Source of the DNA: Acidisphaera sp. L21
GTDB taxonomy: Bacteria > Pseudomonadota > Alphaproteobacteria > Acetobacterales > Acetobacteraceae
Length of the DNA stretch: 64,000 nucleotides
Assembly (NCBI RefSeq): GCF_009765685.1
Contig: NZ_LMUY01000007.1
Location: 1-64,000, forward strand
Reading direction: 5' to 3'
The notes under the pieces are model-generated. The model was not told the DNA's origin and ran no database searches. It saw only the letters and a program-made list of their open reading frames with translations. The position numbers were made by a program, and so were the translations under genes. Positions 25,015 to 33,267 of this stretch are shown here, one piece after another. Positions within the stretch are counted from its first letter, which is position 1. Each line of letters begins with the position of its first letter.

Positions 25015-26952
25015 ATGATGACAGATCTTTCCGCCCATCTTGCCACGGTCGATACCTCGTTCTTGGCAGCCGTGGCGCTGCATCGCATGGGGCGGATTGA
25101 AGAGGCGGAATTGGCCTATGACGGCCTGCTGGCGCGCGAGCCGTCGCATGGGCCGACGCTGCACATGGCGGGGATGCTGGCGTTTCAGCAGGGCCGGGTC
25201 GAACTCGCGGCGCAGCGGGTCGGGCGGGCGTTGGCGCGCGGGCACCGCAGCGGCGTGGTGCTGGAGCATCACGGGCTGATCCAGCAACACCGCGGCGACC
25301 TGGCCGGGGCCGCGGCGAGTTTTCGCGAGGGCCTGGCGCTGGACCCGGTGTCGGGCAGCCTGTGGTTCAATCTGGGCGTGGTGGAACGCGAGGCCGGGCG
25401 GCTCGGCGAGGCGGTGGCGGCGTTCTCCACGGCTGCGCCGCTGTTGCAGCAGGGCTTTGCCGAACGGGCATTGGGCCAGGTGCTGCAGGACACCGGGCGC
25501 GGGGCGGAGGCGGCGGTGGCCTATGCGCGCGCGCTGGCGATGGACCCGTCGGATGCGGCCTCGGCGTTGAATGCAGGGGTCATCGCGCAGCAGGCGGGGG
25601 ATTTGGCGGCGGCGGCGGCGTTGTATCGCCAGGCGCTGGCAGCCGGCCCGGCGTTGATGAACGCGCGCATCAACCTGGCCTGCGTGCTGCAGGAGAGCGG
25701 GGACGTGGCGGCCGCGACGATGGAATACCAGGCGATCCTTCGCGAGGCCCCGCAGGCGACGCAGGCGATGAACAATCTTGGCACTGCCCTGCGCAGCCTT
25801 GGCCGGGACGACGAGGCGGAGGCGTGGTTCCGCCGTGTCTTGGAGACCGAGCCCTGCCATCCGGAGGGGAGCGACAACCTGACCAAGTTGCTGCTGGATC
25901 TGGGTCGGGTGGACGAGGCCGTGGCGGTGCGACGGCAGCTTTGTGCGACACATCCGGCGGATGGCGGCTGCTGGCTGGAGTTGGCGCGCGTGCTTGGCGT
26001 CGCCGGACAGCAGCGGCAGGCGGAGGACGCGTTGCGCCAGGCGCTGGTGCGGGATCCCGGGCTGGGCGAGGCGCATTGCGCGTTGGGCGATGCGGCGCAT
26101 CGGCGGCGGGATTGGGCCGGGGCCGCGGTGTCGTATCGCGCGGCGGCGGTGCTGGCGCGGGACCGGACGGAGCCGCAGCTTGGGCTAGCGCTGGTGGCGC
26201 TGAAATCGGGTGACCCGGCAGCGGCGTTGGCGGCTTGCGACGCTGTGCTGCGGCACGACCGGTTCGATCAGGGTGCGATCGCGTATCGCACCCTGGCGCT
26301 GCAAATGGCGGGGTTGGCGGAAGAGGCGCAGCGGCTGAGCGATCCGGATGAGCTTGTAACGGTGATCGACCTCGACATCGATGCGGGGGCGCTGGGGGTT
26401 TTGGCCGCGGACCTGATCGGGTTGCGCCACCGGGAGTATGCGCCGCGCGGCCAGAGCGTCCGGGGTGGAACGCAAACGAGCAACGAACTGTTCGCCGAGC
26501 CGGTGGACAGCATACGGCAATTGCGCGGCGCGCTAGATGCGGCGATCGGTCGCTATTTGGCGAAGCGGCCGGTGGATGATGCGCATCCATTTTTCGCCGC
26601 CATGCCGGCGCAGTTGCATTATCACAGCTGGTCGATCGTGCTGCGGGCCTCCGGCTACCACGTGCCGCATATTCACCCGGGTGGCTGCTTGAGCGGGGTG
26701 TTCTACGTGGCGGTGCCGCCGTTCGCGGGGGCGGAGGATGCCGGGTGTTTGGAAATCGGGCGGCCTGGGTTTGAGGTGCCGTTACGTGCGGCGCCGAAGC
26801 GGCGGCTGGTGCGCGCGGTGCCGGGGCGGCTGGTGCTGTTCCCGAGTTATCTTTGGCATGGCACTCGGCCGTTCGAAGGGCCGGGGGAGAGAGTGACGGT
26901 CGCATTCGATATTCGGTTCGGGGGGAAGAGGCTGCCGGTGGGGCGGTGGTGA
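25015..26952 (+). CDS. TPR protein with C-terminal putative 2OG-Fe(II) oxygenase domain
   Basis: The 645-residue protein has about a dozen tetratricopeptide repeats over residues 10-440 (for example GSLWFNLGVVEREAGRLGEA and QAMNNLGTALRSLGRDDEAE). A C-terminal domain of about 200 residues contains YHVPHIHPGGCLSGVFYVAV, GRLVLFPSYLWHGTRPF and VTVAFDIRFG. The C-terminal motifs fit the putative 2OG-Fe(II) oxygenase family PF13759, with candidate metal ligands His in HIHPG and LWHG; the acidic ligand is not clear. It may hydroxylate a protein or glycan bound by the TPR arm (inference). The gene stands alone and is divergent from the nuclease gene. Confidence 0.82.
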   Translation: MMTDLSAHLATVDTSFLAAVALHRMGRIEEAELAYDGLLAREPSHGPTLHMAGMLAFQQGRVELAAQRVGRALARGHRSGVVLEHHGLIQQHRGDLAGAAASFREGLALDPVSGSLWFNLGVVEREAGRLGEAVAAFSTAAPLLQQGFAERALGQVLQDTGRGAEAAVAYARALAMDPSDAASALNAGVIAQQAGDLAAAAALYRQALAAGPALMNARINLACVLQESGDVAAATMEYQAILREAPQATQAMNNLGTALRSLGRDDEAEAWFRRVLETEPCHPEGSDNLTKLLLDLGRVDEAVAVRRQLCATHPADGGCWLELARVLGVAGQQRQAEDALRQALVRDPGLGEAHCALGDAAHRRRDWAGAAVSYRAAAVLARDRTEPQLGLALVALKSGDPAAALAACDAVLRHDRFDQGAIAYRTLALQMAGLAEEAQRLSDPDELVTVIDLDIDAGALGVLAADLIGLRHREYAPRGQSVRGGTQTSNELFAEPVDSIRQLRGALDAAIGRYLAKRPVDDAHPFFAAMPAQLHYHSWSIVLRASGYHVPHIHPGGCLSGVFYVAVPPFAGAEDAGCLEIGRPGFEVPLRAAPKRRLVRAVPGRLVLFPSYLWHGTRPFEGPGERVTVAFDIRFGGKRLPVGRW

Positions 26953-27082
26953 AGGCGGGATTACCCGATCGGGCATGACGGCGAATGGCTCTTTTCCGAC
27001 TCCGTAATATCCTGCGGCGGCTTAGAACGATATGCGCTTTGTGCGATGTCGCGGGCGTCGGAGGAATTTACACTAGCGAAAC

Positions 27083-27098
27083 GTCGAAATTTATCGAC
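27083..27098. promoter_or_regulatory. Palindrome, candidate enhancer site 1
   Basis: GTCGA-N6-TCGAC, a perfect 5-bp dyad with an AT-only centre, lies about 120-135 bp upstream of the sigma-54 -24 element. Position and symmetry fit a binding site for a sigma-54 activator; specificity is unknown. Confidence 0.35.
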
Positions 27099-27116
27099 CC
27101 TGCCTCACATCGCCGA

Positions 27117-27129
27117 AGATAGATTATCT
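27117..27129. promoter_or_regulatory. Palindrome, candidate enhancer site 2
   Basis: AGATA-GAT-TATCT, a 5-bp dyad with a 3-bp centre, lies about 90-100 bp upstream of the sigma-54 promoter. It is unlike site 1 in sequence, so they need not bind the same protein. Confidence 0.3.
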
Positions 27130-27217
27130 GTCTTTTTCCGGGCTAAATTCGCGAAGTATTATCCGATTTCGGCACACTGGGCTGATGATGCCAAAAAACT
27201 ATTCTCCCGATGAAATT

Positions 27218-27233
27218 TGGCACGCTAATTGCA
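27218..27233 (+). promoter_or_regulatory. Sigma-54 (RpoN) promoter, -24/-12 elements
   Basis: TGGCACG-CTAA-TTGCA matches the RpoN consensus TGGCACG-N4-TTGCW exactly, with GG at 27219-27220 and GC at 27231-27232, giving the required 10-bp spacing. Transcription should start about 12 bp after the GC, near 27244, and the PEP-CTERM gene begins at 27266. Such a promoter needs an AAA+ activator such as PrsR; no gene for one is in the window. Confidence 0.85.
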
Positions 27234-27265
27234 CTGGTGTGTCCAGTTGAACACAGGAAGTGACC

Positions 27266-27889
27266 ATGCACGGATTTAAAACGCTTGTAGCCGCGGGATT
27301 GATGAGCGGCCTGGTCGGGGTTGGCCCCGCGCTTGCAACCACACTGAACACGACCTTCACTGGAACCGCGGCAGAAAGCTTGCCTTTTCCGGTTCCAACA
27401 CAAGTTATTACAATTAACGGTGCATTTTCAACCTATTCTGCGTCTTCTGATTTGCCCCAGTTGGCTGGGGGAGATCTTGCAAACTACAGCTTTACTTTGT
27501 CGGGCACGAATCCGACCTATAGTGCTGCAACGAATAGTGCGACATACGGATCGACCACTGGCACAATCAATGGCTACGGGGCTGTTGTTCAGGATGTATC
27601 CGTCACAAATCTGACAGTTGATTTCACGACTGGCGCCATTACGGGGATGCTGTATTCCGATGGGGCGATGCATCCATCTGGGTTTCCGGCTGGTGACATC
27701 GTTGATTTCACACCGGCTGACGGCGCGTCGATACTGGGCGAGTATGTTCCAGGTGGCCCAGCGGGCGGCGGACTCGGCGGCACGGTTTCGGGATCCATCA
27801 CCTTCGTTCCCGAGCCCGTTTCGCTTGCAATTCTTGGCTCTGGCCTGTTTGGACTGGTAGCCGTCCAGCGCCGCAAGAAAATTGGCTAA
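27266..27889 (+). CDS. PEP-CTERM sorting domain-containing exported protein
   Basis: The 207-residue protein has a signal peptide (TLVAAGLMSGLVGVGPALA-like, cleavage about residue 20), a Thr/Ser/Gly/Asn-rich beta-type body without Cys, and a C-terminal tripartite sorting tail: PEPVS, a hydrophobic stretch (LAILGSGLFGLVAV) and QRRKK. PEP-CTERM tails are recognised by exosortase, cleaved and anchored or released in exopolysaccharide-producing bacteria. AGGAAG lies five bases before ATG 27266. Codon use and GC are clearly lower than in neighbours. The gene is alone behind a sigma-54 promoter; no exosortase gene is in the window. Confidence 0.93.
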   Translation: MHGFKTLVAAGLMSGLVGVGPALATTLNTTFTGTAAESLPFPVPTQVITINGAFSTYSASSDLPQLAGGDLANYSFTLSGTNPTYSAATNSATYGSTTGTINGYGAVVQDVSVTNLTVDFTTGAITGMLYSDGAMHPSGFPAGDIVDFTPADGASILGEYVPGGPAGGGLGGTVSGSITFVPEPVSLAILGSGLFGLVAVQRRKKIG

Positions 27890-27996
27890 CTGTTAGCTGA
27901 GAGATCTATAAAAGTTTGGCTTTTGAATAGACTCGTGGGGCGACCATAGGATTCGGACGTATTGTTTGGATCTCTATGGTTGCTCACGGTTTGGCG

Positions 27997-29400
27997 TCAT
28001 ACCATTGCGCGCGCGTCCACCACCCGGTCGAAGGTTTCTGCGTCGATAGCGCCGGATGCCAAGGCTGCCTCGCGCAGGGTGGTGCCGTGGACGTGGGCCT
28101 CGTGCGCGATGTGGGCGGCTTTGTCGTAGCCGACCGTGGGGGCCAGGGCGGTGACCAGCATGAGCGAGCGGTCTAGCAGTTCGGCGATGCGGGCGCGGTT
28201 CAGCGCCGTGCCCTCGATCGTGTAGCGGCGGAAGGTGCCGGCGCCGTCGGCCAGGATGCGCGCGCTGTGCAGGAAGTTGTTGATTACGATCGGGCGCATG
28301 ACGTTGAGCTGGAGCTGGCCCTGGGCGCCGGCGAAGGCGACGGCCGCGTCCTCCCCAATCACCTGGGTGCAGATCATGACCATGGCCTCGCATTGGGTAG
28401 GATTCACCTTGCCGGGCATGATGGAGGAGCCGGGTTCGTTTTCCGGCAGCACCAGTTCGCCAAGGCCGCAGCGCGGGCCCGACCCGAGCCAGCGAACGTC
28501 GTTGGCGACCTTGAGCAACACCACGGCGACACCGCGCAGGGCGGCCATCGCGGCGACCATGGCGTCCAGGCCGCCGAGGGACATGAACTTGTTGGCGGCG
28601 GTGATGAAGGGGTGGCCGGTGAGCCTCGCGATCTCGGCAGCGATGCCCTCGGCGAAGCCCGGCGGGGCATTGAGCCCGGTGCCGACGGCCGTGCCGCCGG
28701 CGGCGAGTTCGTAGAGGGCATTCCGGGAATGTTCGACGCCCTTGATGGCGAATTCGAGTTGCGCGGCCCAGCCGCCCCATTCCTGGCCGACCGTCAGCGG
28801 GACGGCGTCCTGCAAATGGGTGCGGCCGATTTTGACCACGTCGGCCCATTCGGCGGATTTGGCGGCGATGGCGGCGTGCAGGGCGCGGAGCGAGGGGAGG
28901 AGTTTGCCCTCGAGTTCGAGGATGGCGGCGACGTGCATGGCGGTCGGGAAGGTGTCGTTGGAGGACTGGCCCATGTTCAGGTCGTCGTTCGGGTGAACCC
29001 GGCCCTTGCCGCCGATCTCGATGCCGAGGAGTTGGGTGGCGCGGTTGGCCATCACCTCGTTGGCGTTCATGTTGGACTGGGTTCCGCTGCCGGTTTGCCA
29101 GACGAAGAGCGGGAATTCGGCATCCAGCTTGCCTTCGGTCACCTCGTCCGCCGCAGCGCAGATGGCTTGGGCTTTTTCGGCTGGCATGCGGCCGGCGGCA
29201 AGGTTGACTAGGGCGGCAGCTTTTTTCACGTAGCCGTAGGCGTGGGGAATCCCGATCGGCATGATGTCATTGCCGATCGAGAAATGCTGCAGGCTGCGCT
29301 GGGTCTGGGCGCCCCAATAATGCTCGGCTGGGACTTCGATAGCGCCCATGGAGTCGCGTTCGGTGCGCTTCCCGGTTTGGCCGGTGCCGATGGGGATCAT
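27997..29400 (-). CDS. fumC: Fumarate hydratase class II
   Basis: The 467-residue enzyme has the class II fumarase/aspartase signature GSSIMPGKVNPTQCEA, the active-site blocks TGSGTQSNMNANEV and NMGQSSNDTFPTAMH, and GRTHLQDAVPLTVGQE. It interconverts fumarate and L-malate without an iron-sulfur cluster. ATG 29400 is used because it overlaps the stop of the upstream amidohydrolase (ATGA, 29397-29400) and MIPIGTGQTGKRTERDSMG fits the family N-terminus. It converges on the PEP-CTERM gene across about 107 bp. Confidence 0.96.
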   Translation of the reverse strand: MIPIGTGQTGKRTERDSMGAIEVPAEHYWGAQTQRSLQHFSIGNDIMPIGIPHAYGYVKKAAALVNLAAGRMPAEKAQAICAAADEVTEGKLDAEFPLFVWQTGSGTQSNMNANEVMANRATQLLGIEIGGKGRVHPNDDLNMGQSSNDTFPTAMHVAAILELEGKLLPSLRALHAAIAAKSAEWADVVKIGRTHLQDAVPLTVGQEWGGWAAQLEFAIKGVEHSRNALYELAAGGTAVGTGLNAPPGFAEGIAAEIARLTGHPFITAANKFMSLGGLDAMVAAMAALRGVAVVLLKVANDVRWLGSGPRCGLGELVLPENEPGSSIMPGKVNPTQCEAMVMICTQVIGEDAAVAFAGAQGQLQLNVMRPIVINNFLHSARILADGAGTFRRYTIEGTALNRARIAELLDRSLMLVTALAPTVGYDKAAHIAHEAHVHGTTLREAALASGAIDAETFDRVVDARAMV

Positions 29401-30569
29401 GCGCGGGCCAATTCCTGTTCCACCAGCGTTGCCCACAGGGAGGCGCCGATGGGGAGGATGTCGTCGTTGAAGTCGTAATGCACGGTATGGACCGGCTTGG
29501 TGCCCTTCTCGCCGTCGGCCTGGCCGATGCGGACGAAACAGCCGGGGACTTTCTCGGCCATGTAGGCGAAGTCCTCGCCACCCATGCCGGGCAGGCGCTC
29601 GTGGATGACCTTGTCCGCGCCCAGGAGCTTGGCGCCGGCCTTGGCGGCACGTTCGACCGCCGCCGGGTCGTTGATGACGGAGGGGTAGCCGCGTTCGAAG
29701 GTGAACTCGGCCTCGGCGCCGTTGGCGGCGGCGGTGCCGATGACGAGTTCGCGCATCAGCCGCTCCATCTCGTTGCGGGTTTCGGCCTTCAGGGTGCGCA
29801 GGGTGCCGCTGAGCGTGGCTTCGTCGGGGATGACGTTGGTGGCGGTGCCGGCGTGGAATTGGCACGTCGACAGCACGGCGCTGTCCAGCGGGTCGACCTT
29901 GCCAGCGACTAGGGTTTGCAGGCCGAGCACGATTTGCGCGCCGATCACCACCGGGTCGATGGCGCGGTGAGGGCGGGCTGCGTGGCCGCCCCTGCCCTTC
30001 ACGCGGATGTAGAAATCGTCGGTGTTGGCGCAGACTGCGCCGGGCACGGCGGTCATCTGGCCGAGCGGGATGGAAGTGTCGTTATGGGCGCCGAACACCA
30101 TGTCGCAGGGGAAGCGGTCGAACAGGCCTTCCTTGACCATAACCTCGCCACCGCCGCCGTTTTCCTCGGCAGGCTGGAAGATGAAGTGGACGGTGCCGTC
30201 GAAGTTCTTGGTTTCGGCCAAATAGCGTGCCGCGCCCAGCAGCATGGTGGTGTGGCCGTCATGGCCGCAGGCGTGCATGACGTTCGGGTTTTGGGAGCGG
30301 TATTCGAACTCGTTCGCTTCCGGCATGGGCAGCGCGTCCATATCGGCACGGATGCCGATGGCGCGGGGGGAGCTACCGTTGCGCAGGGTGCCGACCAATC
30401 CGGTGCCGGCGATGCCGCGCGTGACCTCGATCCCCCAGGACGCCAGCCGCTCCGCCACCAGGTCGCTGGTGCGGTGTTCGCCGAAGGCCAATTCGGGGTG
30501 GGTATGGATGTCGCGCCGCCACGCCGTCATGTCCGCGGCGAAATCGGCAATGCGATTGTGGACGGGCAC
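29397..30569 (-). CDS. M20 family amidohydrolase (hippurate hydrolase-like), second copy
   Basis: The 390-residue protein has the M20D motifs HPELAFGEHRT, IRADMDALPMPE, MHACGHDGHTTMLLGAA (Zn ligands), QPAEENGGGGEVM (catalytic Glu) and GRGGHAARPHRAIDP. It is a cytosolic N-acyl-amino-acid amidohydrolase. Start GTG 30569 has AGGAG six bases upstream. It is translationally coupled to fumC by a 4-bp overlap, which is unusual, and is a paralogue of the amidohydrolase at 6232-7395. Confidence 0.92.
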   Translation of the reverse strand: MPVHNRIADFAADMTAWRRDIHTHPELAFGEHRTSDLVAERLASWGIEVTRGIAGTGLVGTLRNGSSPRAIGIRADMDALPMPEANEFEYRSQNPNVMHACGHDGHTTMLLGAARYLAETKNFDGTVHFIFQPAEENGGGGEVMVKEGLFDRFPCDMVFGAHNDTSIPLGQMTAVPGAVCANTDDFYIRVKGRGGHAARPHRAIDPVVIGAQIVLGLQTLVAGKVDPLDSAVLSTCQFHAGTATNVIPDEATLSGTLRTLKAETRNEMERLMRELVIGTAAANGAEAEFTFERGYPSVINDPAAVERAAKAGAKLLGADKVIHERLPGMGGEDFAYMAEKVPGCFVRIGQADGEKGTKPVHTVHYDFNDDILPIGASLWATLVEQELARA

Positions 30570-30652
30570 GGAGATCTCCTTAATATATGGGAACGAGTGC
30601 CAGCGTACAGCGCTTGGGCACTCACCGACAAATCTGAGGGACGAGCGTTACG

Positions 30653-31258
30653 ATGGTGCAGCGTACGATCAACCACTTCTACCCCACCTACGCCGAGGCG
30701 GTAGAGGTGGTTGCGGACCTCACGGCCGCAGGAATTTCGTCCGGTAATATCGCGCTGATCGAGAGCGAGACGGATGCGCGCCTGCCGCAGGGCGTGGCGA
30801 CCGACACGGCGCAGAGCCCGGCGTTGACCGGTGGGACGCTGGGCGCCGCAATCGGCGCCGGCATCGGGGCGCTGGATGGGGTCGGCTCGATCACGATTCC
30901 GTTTACCGAACCGTTGGTGGCCACGGGGTGGGTGCTGCCCTGCCTGGTGTTCGCGGTGATCGGCGCCCTGATCGGGGCGGTCGTCGGGATGGTGACGAAG
31001 CTGGGCGTCAGCAACTCAAGCAGCCACGCGATCGCGTCCCGCCTGCAGCGGGGCGAGCATCTGGTGATGGTGTGGGTGGACGAGGCGGATGCTGCGGCAG
31101 CGCAGGTCGTGCTGGACCATCCGCGCGTCACGCCGGGCGTGAAGAAGGGGCCGGACCCGGTTTATGACATGGAGCCGACTGGCGACAGCCGGACCGTCGA
31201 GGAGGAAGCTGCAGCGATCCACCAAGCGGAGCGTAGGATCCAGTATCAGTCGGAATAG
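30653..31258 (+). CDS. Membrane protein with glycine-rich hairpin, general-stress YflT-like N-terminus
   Basis: A 201-residue protein. Residues about 5-45 (INHFYPTYAEAVEVVADLTA followed by AGISSGNIALIE) resemble the heat-induced stress protein YflT/DUF1269-like fold. Two hydrophobic stretches then form a Gly-rich hairpin (LTGGTLGAAIGAGIGAL and WVLPCLVFAVIGALIGAVVG), and a second soluble ferredoxin-like half (RLQRGEHLVMVWVDEADAAA) follows. The design of soluble half, glycine hairpin and soluble half is typical of small stress-linked membrane proteins. It ends next to the convergent tadA gene. Confidence 0.75.
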   Translation: MVQRTINHFYPTYAEAVEVVADLTAAGISSGNIALIESETDARLPQGVATDTAQSPALTGGTLGAAIGAGIGALDGVGSITIPFTEPLVATGWVLPCLVFAVIGALIGAVVGMVTKLGVSNSSSHAIASRLQRGEHLVMVWVDEADAAAAQVVLDHPRVTPGVKKGPDPVYDMEPTGDSRTVEEEAAAIHQAERRIQYQSE

Positions 31259-31261
31259 AAA

Positions 31262-31720
31262 CTATCGGAGGCCGGCGAAGAAGCTTCGTAGCAACGCGGC
31301 GGCCTCGGTTTCGTGTACGCCACCGATGATGGCGGGGCGGTGAAGGCAGCCGGGCTGGTCGAAGATGCGGGGGCCGTGCTCGACCCCGCCGCCCTTTGGG
31401 TCGTAGGCGCCAAAGATGACGCGGGCGACGCGGAAATGGACCGCAGCGGCGGCGCACATCGGGCATGGCTCCAGCGTGACCGCCAGGGTGCAGCCGAGCA
31501 GGCGGGGGGAACCGAGGTATCGGGCGGCGGCTCGCATGACCAGCAGTTCGGCGTGGGCGCTGGCGTCGTGCGTTGCCTCCACCTGGTTGCCGGCGCGGGC
31601 AATGAGAGTGCCGTCTGGCGCCACCAGAGCGGCGCCAACGGGCACTTCGCCGCGGGCGGCGGCCGAATGGGCCTCTTGCAGTGCGATCGCCATGGCATCC
31701 ATCGGGTTCGTCTTGCCCAC
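31262..31720 (-). CDS. tadA: tRNA-specific adenosine deaminase TadA-like
   Basis: The zinc deaminase has 152 residues from GTG 31720. Motifs are HAE at residues 56-58 and PCPMC at 85-89, the CDA-type zinc site with Glu58 as proton shuttle, and GEVPVGAALV and FGAYDPKGGGVEHG typical of TadA. It converts adenosine 34 of tRNA-Arg(ACG) to inosine. An ATG six codons downstream (31702) gives a start closer to other TadA proteins. Its start is near the divergent glutamine-amidotransferase gene (27 bp). Guanine deaminase relatives are possible but the motif set favours TadA. Confidence 0.88.
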   Translation of the reverse strand: MGKTNPMDAMAIALQEAHSAAARGEVPVGAALVAPDGTLIARAGNQVEATHDASAHAELLVMRAAARYLGSPRLLGCTLAVTLEPCPMCAAAAVHFRVARVIFGAYDPKGGGVEHGPRIFDQPGCLHRPAIIGGVHETEAAALLRSFFAGLR

Positions 31721-31747
31721 ATGGGGCCGCCGGGTCTAGGGACGGGC

Positions 31748-32458
31748 ATGAATCGACCTCTCATTGGCGTGACATTGGATGCGGAGCAGCCCGGCGGCTG
31801 GTCGCGCTTTCCGTGGTATGCGCTGCGCGCGAACTACACCGACGCCATCGCCGCCGCTGGCGGCCTGCCAGTGGCCCTGCCGCATGACCCGGCGTTGGCA
31901 GCCGCGATGCTGGACCGGCTGGATGGGCTGGTGGTGACGGGGGGTGCGTTCGACGTGTCGCCGGCGCTGTATGGGGCAACGGACGTGCACCCCACCGTGA
32001 CGTTGAAGGACCGTCGCACCGCTGCCGAGTTGGCGCTGGTGCAGGGCGCGTTGGCGCGGGATATGCCGGTGCTGGGCATTTGCGGCGGCCAGCAGCTTCT
32101 GGCGGTGGCACTGGGTGGCACGCTGATCCAGCACATCCCGGACAGCATCACCGACGCGCTGGCGCACGAGCAGCCAAACCCGCGCAACGAGCCGGGGCAC
32201 GCCGTGGCGGTCACGCCGGGCACGCTGCTGCACCGCATCGTCGGGAGCGACACGATGCAGGTGAACTCCGCCCACCACCAGGCTGTTGCCACCCCCGGGC
32301 CGCATGCCGTGGTGAATGCGGTGGCGCCGGATGGCGTGGTGGAGGGCGTGGAGGATGCACGCTACCGTTTCTGCCTGGGGCTACAGTGGCATCCGGAATT
32401 CCTGATCGACCCGGGCGATAGTCGGATCTTCACCGCCTTCATCGCCGCCGCGTCGTGA
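31748..32458 (+). CDS. Class I glutamine amidotransferase-like gamma-glutamyl hydrolase (PuuD-like)
   Basis: The 236-residue protein has a class I glutamine amidotransferase fold with nucleophile Cys112 in GICGGQQ, plus LQWHPEF carrying His and Glu. The N-terminus IGVTLD and the VTGGAFDVSPALYG stretch match the peptidase C26 / gamma-glutamyl-GABA hydrolase group. It cleaves gamma-glutamyl amides, for example in putrescine breakdown. Its TGA overlaps the GTG start of rluB (GTGA, 32455-32458), so the two are co-translated despite unrelated roles. No other put/puu genes are present, so the substrate is not fixed. Confidence 0.88.
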   Translation: MNRPLIGVTLDAEQPGGWSRFPWYALRANYTDAIAAAGGLPVALPHDPALAAAMLDRLDGLVVTGGAFDVSPALYGATDVHPTVTLKDRRTAAELALVQGALARDMPVLGICGGQQLLAVALGGTLIQHIPDSITDALAHEQPNPRNEPGHAVAVTPGTLLHRIVGSDTMQVNSAHHQAVATPGPHAVVNAVAPDGVVEGVEDARYRFCLGLQWHPEFLIDPGDSRIFTAFIAAAS

Positions 32459-33255
32459 GCGACGAGCCGGACGACGCCGCCGGGTCCGATGCAACGGCCC
32501 CGGAAACCCCGGAGCGGGGGGAGCGGATCGCGAAATGGCTGGCCCGCGCTGGCGTCGCGAGCCGCCGCGATGCGGAGAAGCTGCTGACCGAGGGCCGGGT
32601 GAGGCTGAACGGCGCCCCGGTCACCCACCCGGCGACCTTCATCAGCCCCGGCGACATCGTGCAGGTGAACAGCCGGGTGGTGGACGCGCCCGATCGCGTG
32701 CGGCTGTGGCGCTACCACAAGCCCGAGGGGCTGATGACCACGCACCGGGACCCGGAAGGCCGCCCGACCGTGTTCGAGCGTCTGCCCGAGCACCTGCCCC
32801 GCGTGGTGAGCATCGGCCGGCTGGATCTGAACAGCGAGGGGCTGCTGTTGCTGACCAATGATGGCGGGTTGGCCCGGCAGTTGGAGCTACCGTCCAATGG
32901 CTGGACTCGGCGCTACCGGGTGCGGGTGCATGGGGTCGTGCCGGAACGCTCGCTGGCCGGGCTGGTCAACGGGTTGACGGTGGAGGGCGTGAAGTATGGC
33001 CCGATCGAAGCGGCGGTGGATTCCCGGGCGCTCAGTAACACGTGGCTGAGCGTGAGCCTGAACGAGGGGCGCAATCGGGAGGTGCGCCGGGTGATGATGC
33101 ATCTGGGGCTGCAGGTGACGCGGCTGATCCGGGTGGCTTACGGGCCGTTCCAACTTGGGAATCTGGCGCGGGGCGAGGTGGATGAGGTGACGGGCAAGGT
33201 GCTGCGGGAGCAGGTGCCGGACGTCGCGAAGGCGAAACCGCGGGATCGGGGCTGA
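32455..33255 (+). CDS. rluB: 23S rRNA pseudouridine synthase, RsuA/RluB family
   Basis: The 266-residue protein has an N-terminal S4 RNA-binding domain (about 22-80: RIAKWLARAGVASRRDAEKL, RVRLNG) and an RsuA-type catalytic domain with SIGRLDLNSEGLLLLTNDG (catalytic Asp124). RNREVRRVMMHLG near the C-terminus is the family motif. It isomerises U2605 of 23S rRNA if it is RluB; RluE or RluF cannot be excluded, though the S4 domain and length favour RluB. The stop at 33253-33255 is immediately followed by the ribosome site of rsmD, so the two form an rRNA-modification unit. Confidence 0.9.
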   Translation: MSDEPDDAAGSDATAPETPERGERIAKWLARAGVASRRDAEKLLTEGRVRLNGAPVTHPATFISPGDIVQVNSRVVDAPDRVRLWRYHKPEGLMTTHRDPEGRPTVFERLPEHLPRVVSIGRLDLNSEGLLLLTNDGGLARQLELPSNGWTRRYRVRVHGVVPERSLAGLVNGLTVEGVKYGPIEAAVDSRALSNTWLSVSLNEGRNREVRRVMMHLGLQVTRLIRVAYGPFQLGNLARGEVDEVTGKVLREQVPDVAKAKPRDRG

Positions 33256-33267
33256 GGGGGGACGCGT

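Larger units (their letters stand above)
26953..27217. other. AT-richer intergenic region upstream of the PEP-CTERM gene
   Basis: About 265 bp without a credible gene between the TPR-oxygenase stop and the sigma-54 promoter. Base composition falls sharply relative to flanking genes. It contains two short palindromes (27083-27098 and 27117-27129) that lie about 90-135 bp upstream of the -24 element, the usual place for enhancer-binding-protein sites. No clear terminator for the TPR gene is seen. Confidence 0.6.

Noticed and set aside
27143-27403. Minus-strand 86-residue frame across the sigma-54 promoter
   Set aside because: No coding character; overlaps the promoter and the PEP-CTERM gene.
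27885-27897. GCTAAC-T-GTTAGC palindrome as terminator of the PEP-CTERM gene
   Set aside because: One-base loop and no U tract; AAAAG-TTTGG-CTTTT at 27910-27924 is also too weak.
28267-29211. Plus-strand frame opposite fumC
   Set aside because: Low-complexity Gly/Asp/His shadow; fumC motifs lie on the other strand.
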